A DNA stretch of 5,886 nt from Hyphomicrobiales bacterium (GTDB taxonomy: Bacteria; Pseudomonadota; Alphaproteobacteria; Rhizobiales; Aestuariivirgaceae), in the NCBI GenBank assembly GCA_012032065.1, contig JAAURV010000209.1, positions 1-5,886 of the forward strand, in the 5' to 3' direction. The position numbers and the translations under genes are program-made. Under the pieces are notes generated by a model. That model was not told the origin of the DNA. It made no database searches and saw only the letters and a list, made by a program, of their open reading frames with translations. Position 1 is the stretch's first letter, and the number at the start of each line of letters is the position of its first letter. Below are positions 1-5,472 of the stretch, piece by piece.

Positions 1-1133
1 TCCTCGCCCTCGGTCAGCGTATCGCCGATTCTCAGCGTGCCGTGATTGGGAATGCCAACCACATCGCCGGCGTATGCTTCCTCGGCCAGCGAGCGGTCCT
101 GGGCGAAAAAGAATTGCGGCGCGTTGAGCGCCATGGTCTTGCCGGTGCGCGCCAGCCTCACCTTCATCCCGCGCGTGAGCTTGCCCGAGGCAAGGCGCAT
201 GAAGGCGATGCGGTCGCGATGATTGGGATCCATGTTCGCCTGAATCTTGAACACGATGCCGGTCATCTTGGGTTCGGTCGCATGTACCGTGCGCTGGCGC
301 GCCGTCTGATCGCGGGGCGGCGGTGCAAGCCGGATCAGCGCTTCGAGCAGATCGCGCACGCCAAAATTCCTGAGCGCCGATCCGAAATAGACGGGCGAGA
401 GATGGCCTTCGAGAAACGCCTTCCGGTCGAAACCGGTGGCGAGATCGCTCACCAACGCGACCTCGTCCCTCCAATGCGAAAGTTTGTCGGGCTTGAGCAG
501 TGTTGCAATGAGCGCGTCGTCAGGCCCCGAAACCGGCTGGCCTTCCGGCGCCTCGTCGATGCGGCGCACGCGCGGCGATACGAGATCGTAGGTTCCGGCG
601 AATTCGCGCCCCTGTCCGATGGGCCACACCATCGGCGCAACCGTCAACGCCAGCCCCTTCTCGATCTCGTCGAGCAGGTCGAGCGGCTCGCGGGCTTCGC
701 GGTCCATCTTGTTGACGAAGGTGATGATCGGAATATCGCGAAGCCTGCATATCTCGAAGAGCTTGCGCGTCCGCGCCTCGATGCCCTTGGCGGCGTCGAT
801 CACCATCACCGCCGCATCGACGGCGGTGAGCGTGCGGTAGGTGTCCTCGGAAAAGTCCTCGTGGCCCGGCGTGTCGAGCAGGTTGAAAACGCAAGCCTCA
901 TATTCGAAGGTCATGACCGAAGTGACGACCGAAATGCCGCGCGCGCGCTCGATCGACATCCAGTCGGAGCGGGTGCGGCGGCGGTCGCCCTTGGCGCGCA
1001 CCTGGCCCGCGAGCTGGATCGCGCCGCCGAACAGCAGAAGCTTCTCGGTCAGCGTGGTCTTGCCCGCGTCGGGGTGGGAGATGATGGCGAAGGTGCGCCG
1101 GCGGGCGACTTCGTCCTCTATGCGATCGGTCAC
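1..1133 (-). CDS. prfC: Peptide chain release factor 3 (RF3), N-terminal ~377 residues, cut by the left window edge
   Basis: RF3 is a cytoplasmic translational GTPase that releases RF1/RF2 from the ribosome after termination. Reading the minus strand from a GTG at 1133 gives an uninterrupted frame to the window edge. The GTPase motifs are in order: P-loop SHPDAGKT (residues 19-26), DTPGHEDFSEDTYRTLTAVD (87-106), NKMD (141-144) and a GSAL G5-like segment (251-254). Domain II follows with FKIQANMDPNHRDRIAFMR (295-313) and a NHGTLRIGDT segment near 363-372. These match RF3 rather than EF-G, especially SHPDAGKT and the QANMDP(N/K)HRDR block. RF3 is usually about 530 aa, so roughly 150 C-terminal residues lie outside the window. 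The GTG start is chosen because an in-frame TAG lies 12 codons upstream (1167-1169) with no ATG, GTG or TTG between. It also places the P-loop at the usual distance from the N terminus. Only a weak purine patch (TTTGGAA) precedes it. The gene is transcribed divergently from glk. Confidence 0.96.
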   Translation of the reverse strand, partial: MTDRIEDEVARRRTFAIISHPDAGKTTLTEKLLLFGGAIQLAGQVRAKGDRRRTRSDWMSIERARGISVVTSVMTFEYEACVFNLLDTPGHEDFSEDTYRTLTAVDAAVMVIDAAKGIEARTRKLFEICRLRDIPIITFVNKMDREAREPLDLLDEIEKGLALTVAPMVWPIGQGREFAGTYDLVSPRVRRIDEAPEGQPVSGPDDALIATLLKPDKLSHWRDEVALVSDLATGFDRKAFLEGHLSPVYFGSALRNFGVRDLLEALIRLAPPPRDQTARQRTVHATEPKMTGIVFKIQANMDPNHRDRIAFMRLASGKLTRGMKVRLARTGKTMALNAPQFFFAQDRSLAEEAYAGDVVGIPNHGTLRIGDTLTEGE

Positions 1134-1249
1134 GAAAATTCCAAATGGTTCAACCGGGTGCGCTTCCTAGAGCGCTTCGCTTCCCCAGTCCAGTTCGGCA
1201 GTTGCCCTTGAAGCGCCGTCATGGCACTCAGGAGCCGGAGAGGAAACCC
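1134..1249. promoter_or_regulatory. Divergent prfC/glk intergenic region
   Basis: This 116-bp spacer separates two divergent start codons, so it should hold promoters for both prfC and the glk operon. I see no convincing -35/-10 pair on either strand. It contains a 7-bp inverted repeat, GCGCTTC (1172-1178) with GAAGCGC (1210-1216), separated by 31 bp. This could be an operator or chance. The glk Shine-Dalgarno GGAGAGGA lies at its right end (1237-1244). The promoter role is inferred from gene arrangement only. Confidence 0.4.
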
Positions 1250-2191
1250 ATGGCTCAAGTTTCAATCGTCGGCGATATCGGGGGGACCAACTCCCGTTTC
1301 GGCCTCGTCTCCCCGGACTGGGAGGGCATCAAGGCAATCGAGAAACTGAAGAACGACAATTTCGACTCGCTGGAAGCCGCAATCGCCCGCTATGTCGACA
1401 TGCAGAAGCTCAATGCCGTGCATGCCGCGGCCATCGCCATTGCCGGCCCCGTCGAAGGCGAACTCGTAAAACTCACCAACCGTCCCTGGAGCTTCACCGC
1501 CGCTTCCCTTGCCAAAGCTGCCAAGGCCAAGCGGGTTCGGATATTGAATGACTTCGAAGCGCTGGCGCTGTCGCTGCCGCATCTCGAAGGCGAAGATGTC
1601 GTGCAGATCGGCGGGCAGACGCCGTCAAAGCCCGGCGTCAAGATCGTGCTGGGGCCGGGCACCGGACTTGGCATGTCGACTCTGGCGCCGCTGCCCGGCG
1701 GCGGGTGGATGGCGCTTCCCGGCGAAGTGGGCCACATCACGCTGCCGGTGCTCACCCGGGATGAATTCGACTGGCGCGAAAGGATGACGTTGCCGGGGGT
1801 CATTTTCGAATCGGAGGATGCCATCACCGGCGGAGGATTGCTCCGCATGTATCGCGCCATCGCCAATCCCGCGCCGCTCTCGACGCCCGAGGACGTGTTG
1901 CAGGCGGCATTGAAGGACAGCGACACCGCGGCGGTGAAGACGCTCGACCAGTTCATCGTCTGGCTCGCCCGCATTGCCGGCGACGCGGCGATGACCGTGC
2001 AGGCAAGGGGCGGCGTCTATCTCGCGGGCGGCATTGCGCCGTCGATCGCGGACAGGTTGAAATCCGGCCCCTTCCGCACGATCTTCGAGGAGAAGGGACG
2101 GCTCGCCCATGTGATGCGGCCCATTCCGTTCTACGTGATCGTCGACAGTTTTCCGGCGTTCAAGGGCTGTGCCGCCGCCTTGAGGGAGTAA
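1250..2191 (+). CDS. glk: Glucokinase (Glk family, ATP-dependent)
   Basis: The product is a 313-aa cytoplasmic hexokinase-fold enzyme that phosphorylates glucose to glucose-6-phosphate at the entry to the Entner-Doudoroff, pentose-phosphate or Embden-Meyerhof routes. Visible motifs are the phosphate-binding GDIGGTNSR (residues 8-16), LND with the catalytic-base Asp101 (equivalent to E. coli Asp100), and the adenosine-side GPGTGLG (135-141). The sugar-binding residues are Glu159 and His162 in LPGEVGH, and Glu189 before the ITGGGL turn. GGVYLAGGIAP (254-264) and KGRLAHVMRPIPFYVI (282-297) match the C-terminal half of E. coli Glk. Length is normal (E. coli 321 aa). The start at 1250 is chosen because GGAGAGGA lies 5 nt upstream and the protein then begins MAQVSIVGDIGG, as in the family. 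The frame stays open back to 1145, but that extension has no family match. It is the first gene of a trio with pncA, 4 nt downstream. Confidence 0.95.
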   Translation: MAQVSIVGDIGGTNSRFGLVSPDWEGIKAIEKLKNDNFDSLEAAIARYVDMQKLNAVHAAAIAIAGPVEGELVKLTNRPWSFTAASLAKAAKAKRVRILNDFEALALSLPHLEGEDVVQIGGQTPSKPGVKIVLGPGTGLGMSTLAPLPGGGWMALPGEVGHITLPVLTRDEFDWRERMTLPGVIFESEDAITGGGLLRMYRAIANPAPLSTPEDVLQAALKDSDTAAVKTLDQFIVWLARIAGDAAMTVQARGGVYLAGGIAPSIADRLKSGPFRTIFEEKGRLAHVMRPIPFYVIVDSFPAFKGCAAALRE

Positions 2192-2195
2192 CGCC

Positions 2196-2801
2196 ATGCA
2201 TGCCGATACCGATGTTCTGCTTGCGATCGATGTCCAGAACGACTTCTGCCCCGGCGGCCGCCTCGCCGTTCCCGGCGGCGACGAAGTGGTGCCGCTGATC
2301 AATCGCCTTGCGCATAACTTCCGCCATGTCGTGCTGACCCAGGACTGGCATCCGGCTGGGCATCTCTCGTTTGCCTCGAGCCATCCCGGCAAGGAGCCAT
2401 TCACGCGGATCGAGATGCCTTATGGCCCGCAGACGCTGTGGCCGGATCATTGCATCCAGTCGAGCGAGGGTGCGGCGTTTCATGCCAGGCTCGATATTCC
2501 GCGCGCCGAATTGATCGTGCGCAAAGGCTTCCGCCGCGAGATCGATAGCTATTCCGCATTTTTCGAGAACGATCACAGGACGCCAACCGGCCTCGGCGGT
2601 TACTTGCGCGAGCGCGGCTTCACCAAGGTGGTCTGCGCCGGCCTCGCTTTCGATTACTGCGTGCGCTACTCGGCCGAAGATGCAAAGGCGTTGGGTTTCG
2701 AAACTGAAGTGATCGCCGCCGCGTGCCGCTCCATCGATCTTGGTGGATCGGTCGGCGCCACGCACAAATCCTTCGCCGAACGCGGCATCGCCTTGTCATG
2801 A
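2196..2801 (+). CDS. pncA: Nicotinamidase (pyrazinamidase family)
   Basis: The enzyme hydrolyses nicotinamide to nicotinate and ammonia in the NAD salvage (Preiss-Handler) route; it is cytoplasmic. The 201-aa product has the isochorismatase-like fold signature. The catalytic triad is Asp12 (in IDVQNDF), Lys110 (VRKG) and Cys155 (DYC). Metal ligands are Asp50, His52 and His56 in QDWHPAGH, plus His85 in WPDHC. These align with Asp8/Lys96/Cys138 and Asp49/His51/His57/His71 of the M. tuberculosis enzyme. Residue 152 in the loop before the nucleophile is Phe (GLAFDYC) where many homologues have Thr (GxATDxC), a local variation that keeps all catalytic residues. The ATG is preceded by GGGAG, which overlaps the glk stop region. 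The 4-nt gap to glk suggests co-transcription. The gene ends in an ATGA overlap with the next gene. Confidence 0.95.
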   Translation: MHADTDVLLAIDVQNDFCPGGRLAVPGGDEVVPLINRLAHNFRHVVLTQDWHPAGHLSFASSHPGKEPFTRIEMPYGPQTLWPDHCIQSSEGAAFHARLDIPRAELIVRKGFRREIDSYSAFFENDHRTPTGLGGYLRERGFTKVVCAGLAFDYCVRYSAEDAKALGFETEVIAAACRSIDLGGSVGATHKSFAERGIALS

Positions 2802-3445
2802 CTCTCGCCTTCGCAGCTCCGCCGCAAGTCAGTGTTCCCATACGCGGCACCGACAAGCGCTTCCCGGTGCGCCGGATCTACAATGTCGGCCGGAACTACA
2901 ACGAGCACGTCGCCGAGATGGGCGGCGTTGTTGGCCGCGATCCGCCATTTTTCTTCATGAAGCCCGCCGACGCCATCGTCACCGACGGCCGCTTCCCCTA
3001 TCCTCCGATGAGCGCCGATGTGCATCACGAAATCGAACTCGTGGTGGCGCTTGGGCCGGATGCGGAAATCTTCGGCTGCGCCGTCGGCCTCGACATGACG
3101 CGCCGCGATCTGCAGGCGGCGGCGAAGAAACTGGGCCGGCCATGGGAAACGTCGAAGGCGTTCGATTACTCAGGCCCAATGAGCGAGATCGTGCCGATGA
3201 CCAAGCCGCTGACCAAAGGCGCCATTACGCTCTCGGTGAACGGTGCCGTGAAGCAGAAGGGCGACATTGCCGATATGATCTGGGGCCTCTCCGAGATTAT
3301 GGTCGAGTTGTCGAAGCTGTTCGAACTGAAAGCCGGCGATCTGATCTTCACCGGAACCCCGGCAGGCGTGGGGCCAGTGATACGGGGCGACAGACTCGAG
3401 GGCGAGATCGAGGGGCTCGGGAAGCTTGTTGTGAAGGTGGTTTAG
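2798..3445 (+). CDS. Fumarylacetoacetate hydrolase (FAH) family protein, acylpyruvate or fumarylpyruvate hydrolase-like
   Basis: The 215-aa product belongs to the FAH family, which cleaves C-C bonds in acylpyruvates or decarboxylates oxaloacetate-type substrates using Mg2+ or Mn2+. Hallmarks are NVGRNYNEHVAEMG (residues 29-42, with His37 in the catalytic dyad position), FFMKPADA, and HHEIEL with metal ligands Glu78 and Glu80. Further along are VGLDMTRRDLQ with ligand Asp99, SKAFD with Lys120, and TGTPAGVGP (185-193). The block GLDMTRRDLQ...KKLGRPWE..KAFD resembles fumarylpyruvate and acylpyruvate hydrolases (NagK/YcgM type), but substrate cannot be fixed from sequence. The loop between VVALG (83-86) and GLDMTRRD looks about 10 residues shorter than in typical members, and the usual Tyr in GYAVGLD is Cys94. 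The start is the ATG overlapping the pncA stop (ATGA). No good Shine-Dalgarno precedes it, which fits translational coupling. The frame is open upstream to 2723, but there it only reads through pncA in another phase. Confidence 0.9.
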   Translation: MTLAFAAPPQVSVPIRGTDKRFPVRRIYNVGRNYNEHVAEMGGVVGRDPPFFFMKPADAIVTDGRFPYPPMSADVHHEIELVVALGPDAEIFGCAVGLDMTRRDLQAAAKKLGRPWETSKAFDYSGPMSEIVPMTKPLTKGAITLSVNGAVKQKGDIADMIWGLSEIMVELSKLFELKAGDLIFTGTPAGVGPVIRGDRLEGEIEGLGKLVVKVV

Positions 3446-3535
3446 CGGCGAGGCATGTCGCTCTGGCGCTCCACCTTGCCTCTCCCCCCATTTTCTGCTT
3501 TATCGCCCTCGTCCCACCCTGATATGTGAGACCCC

Positions 3536-3575
3536 AAGCCGCCTGGCCTGTATAACGGGCATGCCATGGCGGCTT
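3536..3575 (+). promoter_or_regulatory. Strong hairpin in the rpmI leader (terminator of the upstream operon or r-protein leader structure)
   Basis: AAGCCGCC (3536-3543) pairs with GGCGGCTT (3568-3575), and TGGC (3544-3547) pairs with GCCA (3563-3566). This gives a 12-bp stem with a single bulged T at 3567 and a 15-nt loop. A true U-run is absent; TTTATAACG follows. It ends 12 nt before the rpmI Shine-Dalgarno AAAGGA (3588-3593). The motif TATAACG occurs twice, at 3551-3557 in the loop and 3576-3582 just after the stem, and either could be a -10 element. No good -35 was found. If the first were the -10, transcription would start inside the right arm and the hairpin would not be in that mRNA. 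Function is undecided between a weak terminator after the FAH-family gene and a control element for rpmI-rplT. Confidence 0.5.
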
Positions 3576-3602
3576 TATAACGCTTTGAAAGGACTAAGCA
3601 AA

Positions 3603-3803
3603 ATGCCCAAGATGAAGACCAAATCCTCGGCCAAGAAGCGCTTCAAGATGACCGCTTCCGGCAAAATTCGGGGCGCTGCCGCTGGCAAGCAGCACGGCAT
3701 GATCAAGCGCACCAACAAGCAGATCCGCAACCAGCGCGGCACCATGATTCTGGCCCCCGGCGACGCCGGCCTGGTCAAGATCCACATGCCCTACGCGCGC
3801 TAA
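3603..3803 (+). CDS. rpmI: Large ribosomal subunit protein L35 (bL35)
   Basis: The product is a 66-aa, highly basic protein of the 50S subunit. It begins MPKMKTKSSAKKRFKMTASG and continues with the L35 core KQHGMIKRTNKQIRNQRGT, ending HMPYAR, which matches the family along its full usual length (about 65 aa). The start at 3603 is preceded by AAAGGA at 9 nt spacing. An in-frame ATG 14 codons upstream (3561) would add residues unlike any L35 and lies inside the leader hairpin, so it is not used here. rplT follows after 14 nt, the standard rpmI-rplT pair. In E. coli, L20 represses translation of this gene by binding its leader. Whether the hairpin just upstream plays that role here is not shown. 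Confidence 0.97.
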   Translation: MPKMKTKSSAKKRFKMTASGKIRGAAAGKQHGMIKRTNKQIRNQRGTMILAPGDAGLVKIHMPYAR

Positions 3804-3817
3804 CGGGAGGATCGCAC

Positions 3818-4171
3818 ATGCCACGTTCCAAGGGCGGCGTCGTCGCCCGCAAGGCCCACAAGAAGATCATCAAGCAGGCCAAGGGCTATTTCAGCCGCCG
3901 CAAGAATATCTACCGCGTCGCGGTGCAGGCGGTGGAGAAGGCCGAGCAATACGCCTATCGCGACCGGCGCAACAAGAAGCGGAATTTCCGCGCGCTCTGG
4001 ATCCAGCGCATCAATGCCGCGGTGCGCGAGCAGGGCTTGACCTATGGCCGATTTATTCACGGGCTGGCCAAGGCCGGTATCGAAGTGGACCGCAAGGTTC
4101 TCGCCGATCTCGCCGTGCATGACGCGTTAGCCTTCGCCGCTCTCGTCGAGAAGGCAAAGGCCGCAGCCTAA
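3818..4171 (+). CDS. rplT: Large ribosomal subunit protein L20 (bL20)
   Basis: The product is a 117-aa 23S-rRNA-binding protein needed for early 50S assembly, and in many bacteria it is the repressor of its own operon. The sequence is a textbook L20. It has the basic N-terminal extension MPRSKGGVVARKAHKKIIKQ, then AKGYFSRRKNIYRVAVQAVEKA (22-43) and YAYRDRRNKKRNFRALWIQRINAA. The C-terminal globular part is GLTYGRFIHGLAKAGIEVDRKVLADLAVHD. Length is normal (about 117-119 aa). The Shine-Dalgarno GGGAGG (3805-3810) sits 7 nt before the ATG, immediately after the rpmI stop. pheS follows 85 bp downstream, with a hairpin in between. Confidence 0.98.
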   Translation: MPRSKGGVVARKAHKKIIKQAKGYFSRRKNIYRVAVQAVEKAEQYAYRDRRNKKRNFRALWIQRINAAVREQGLTYGRFIHGLAKAGIEVDRKVLADLAVHDALAFAALVEKAKAAA

Positions 4172-4196
4172 TCTGCACCGCTCTACCGGAATTCTT

Positions 4197-4235
4197 GGCC
4201 GGGCTTTGTTGGTGAAACACACCGGCGGCCCGGCC
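4197..4235 (+). terminator. Hairpin between rplT and pheS, candidate attenuator
   Basis: GGCCGGGC (4197-4204) and GCCCGGCC (4228-4235) form a perfect 8-bp GC stem. Inside it, GGTG (4211-4214) pairs with CACC (4220-4223) across a 5-nt loop, and several G-C and G-U pairs connect the two, so the whole element can fold as one long rod with a small bulge. The following ATTTCGTCTT is only modestly T-rich, so intrinsic termination would be partial at best. The structure ends 10 nt before the pheS Shine-Dalgarno GAGGA (4246-4250). I see no Phe-rich leader peptide of the E. coli pheM kind in the 85-bp gap. Confidence 0.5.
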
Positions 4236-4256
4236 ATTTCGTCTTGAGGACCCTCC

Positions 4257-5327
4257 ATGAGTCTCGAAAGCCTCGAACAGGATATTCTGGCGCAAGTCGC
4301 CGCCGCTTCCGATGAAGCGGCGCTCGAAGCCGTGCGCATTGCAAGCCTCGGCAAGAAGGGTGCGGTCTCCGAGCGCATGAAAGAGCTGGGCGCCATGGCG
4401 CCGGAGGAGCGCAAAGCCGCGGGCGCTGCGCTCAATGTGCTGAAGGACAAGGTGGCGGAGGCGCTTTCGGCGCGCAAGGCCGCGTTGCAGGAATTGGCGC
4501 TCGAAGCGCGGCTTGCTTCCGAGAAGATTGATGTGACGCTTCCTGTGCGTCCATTGCAACAGGGCACGGTGCATCCCGTCTCGCAGGTGTGGGAAGAGGT
4601 GGTGCAGATTTTCGGCGATCTCGGATTTGCGGTCGCCGAAGGCCCGCACATCGAGGACGACTTCCACAATTTCGATGCGCTCAACATGCCGCCCGAACAT
4701 CCAGCCCGCCAGGAGCACGACACCTTCTATTTCAACGAGAAGCCGGATGGCACGCGCATGGTGCTGCGCACCCATACGAGCCCAGTGCAGATCCGCACCA
4801 TGCTGTCGGAGAAGCCGCCGATCCGCATCATAGCGCCCGGCCGCACCTTCCGCTCCGACTCGGACATGACGCACACGCCGATGTTCAACCAGATCGAAGG
4901 CCTGGTCATCGACGAGACCACGCATATGGGCCATCTCAAATGGGTGCTGCACGAATTCTGCAAGGCCTTCTTCGAAGTGGACGATGTAAAGATGCGCTTC
5001 CGCGCCTCGCATTTCCCGTTTACCGAGCCATCGATGGAAATCGACATCAACTGCTCTTGGGAAGGCGGCCAGGTGAAGATCGGTGTTGGCGATTCCTGGC
5101 TCGAAATCTTAGGGAGCGGCATGGTCCATCCCAATGTGATCAAGGCCGGCGGCCTCGATCCATCGAAGTATCAGGGCTTCGCCTTCGGCATGGGCCTCGA
5201 CCGCGTCGCCATGCTCAAATACGGCATCCCGGACCTCCGCGCCTTCTTCGAAGCCGACTTGCGATGGCTCCGCCATTACGGTTTCAAGGCGCTGCAAGTG
5301 CCGACGCTGGCGGGAGGGTTGTCGTGA
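4257..5327 (+). CDS. pheS: Phenylalanine-tRNA ligase alpha subunit
   Basis: This is the catalytic alpha subunit of the (alpha-beta)2 cytoplasmic synthetase that charges tRNA-Phe. The 356-aa product has an N-terminal coiled-coil arm (about residues 1-90) that contacts tRNA, then the class II catalytic core. Motif 1 is around TVHPVSQVWEEVVQIF (104-119). Next come the EGPHIEDDFHNFDALN segment (128-143), THTSPVQIRTM (172-182) and motif 2, GRTFRSDSDMTHTPMFNQIEGL (195-216). FPFTEPSMEID (253-263) and WLEILGSGMVHPN (281-293) precede motif 3, GFAFGMGLDRVAMLKYGI (307-324). Ala309 matches E. coli Ala294, which lines the Phe pocket. Residue 211 is Asn in MFNQ where most homologues have His (FHQ). The ATG has GAGGA 6 nt upstream. 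The partner pheT, normally next, is not adjacent; a repeat/DUF559 insertion follows the stop codon directly. Confidence 0.97.
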   Translation: MSLESLEQDILAQVAAASDEAALEAVRIASLGKKGAVSERMKELGAMAPEERKAAGAALNVLKDKVAEALSARKAALQELALEARLASEKIDVTLPVRPLQQGTVHPVSQVWEEVVQIFGDLGFAVAEGPHIEDDFHNFDALNMPPEHPARQEHDTFYFNEKPDGTRMVLRTHTSPVQIRTMLSEKPPIRIIAPGRTFRSDSDMTHTPMFNQIEGLVIDETTHMGHLKWVLHEFCKAFFEVDDVKMRFRASHFPFTEPSMEIDINCSWEGGQVKIGVGDSWLEILGSGMVHPNVIKAGGLDPSKYQGFAFGMGLDRVAMLKYGIPDLRAFFEADLRWLRHYGFKALQVPTLAGGLS

Positions 5328-5396
5328 TGACACACACCCTCACCTTCCCCGTTGCTGCGCAACGGGTCCCCCTCCTCTCCCGCTTCGCGGGAGAGG
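5327..5396 (+). repeat. Palindromic repeat unit, forward copy 1
   Basis: The unit begins ATGACACAC, whose first base is the last base of the pheS stop TGA, followed by CTCACCTTCCCC (5339-5350). It holds two hairpins. The first is CCCGTTGC (5348-5355) with GCAACGGG (5359-5366) around a TGC loop. The second is CCTCTCCCGC (5374-5383) with GCGGGAGAGG (5387-5396), a perfect 10-bp stem with a TTC loop. The first 61 bases recur at 5826-5886 with 5 mismatches; one changes the hairpin-1 loop (TGC to TTT plus stem preservation) and another strengthens the stem by a pair. Preserved pairing despite base changes supports a structured element. Confidence 0.85.
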
Positions 5397-5414
5397 ACAA
5401 TCATGCACAAATTT

Positions 5415-5467
5415 CCTCCCCCGCTTGCGGGGAGGAGGGGACCCATCGCGCAGCATGGGGAGGTGAG
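5415..5467 (-). repeat. Palindromic repeat unit, inverted copy facing unit 1
   Basis: Read on the minus strand this begins CTCACCTCCCC (5467 to 5457) and continues ATGCTGCGCGATGGGTCCCC, a clear relative of the forward unit (CTCACCTTCCCC then GTTGCTGCGCAACGGGTCCCC). Its own hairpins are CCCAT (5442-5446) with ATGGG (5455-5459), extended by a GC/GC pair around a GCA loop with one bulged base, and CCTCCCCCGC (5415-5424) with GCGGGGAGG (5427-5435) with one bulge. With copy 1 it forms a head-to-head pair around an 18-bp spacer (5397-5414), so the whole 5339-5467 segment has dyad symmetry. Its outer end abuts the DUF559 gene. Confidence 0.8.
5457..5467 (+). promoter_or_regulatory. Shine-Dalgarno for the DUF559 gene formed by the repeat terminus
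   Basis: GGGGAGGTGAG contains GGAGGTGA, an 8-base match to the complement of the conserved 16S rRNA 3' end. GGAGG (5459-5463) lies 9 nt before the GTG at 5473 and 18 nt before the ATG at 5482, so it favours the GTG start. It is the inverted repeat's end sequence, and it can pair with CTCACCTTCCCC at 5339-5350 with one bulge, which would hide it in a transcript reading through from pheS. Confidence 0.65.
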
Positions 5468-5472
5468 CGTAA

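Noticed and set aside
42..1211. Long plus-strand open frame of 389 codons
   Set aside because: It is the antisense shadow of prfC: the opposite strand encodes clear RF3 GTPase motifs, while this frame yields a low-complexity Arg/Ala/His-rich sequence with no recognisable domain.
1208..1236. Sigma-70 promoter for glk using TTGAAG as the -35 element
   Set aside because: At 16-18 bp spacing there is no acceptable -10 sequence, so it was not listed as a promoter.
1145..1249. Upstream extension of glucokinase to an earlier start at 1145
   Set aside because: The added 35 residues match nothing in the family, and the ATG at 1250 has a good Shine-Dalgarno and the expected N terminus. The extension would also nearly abut the prfC start and consume the promoter region.
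1625..2404. Minus-strand open frame of 259 codons
   Set aside because: It is opposite glk and pncA, is rich in Arg/Gly/Ala, spans the boundary of two well-supported genes and shows no motif.
4053..5012. Minus-strand open frame of 319 codons
   Set aside because: It is antisense to rplT and pheS, with composition typical of GC-rich shadow frames.
5339..5467. CRISPR array or tRNA-like element
   Set aside because: There are only two related units, inverted relative to each other, with no regularly spaced direct repeats and spacers; no cloverleaf or anticodon arm can be drawn.
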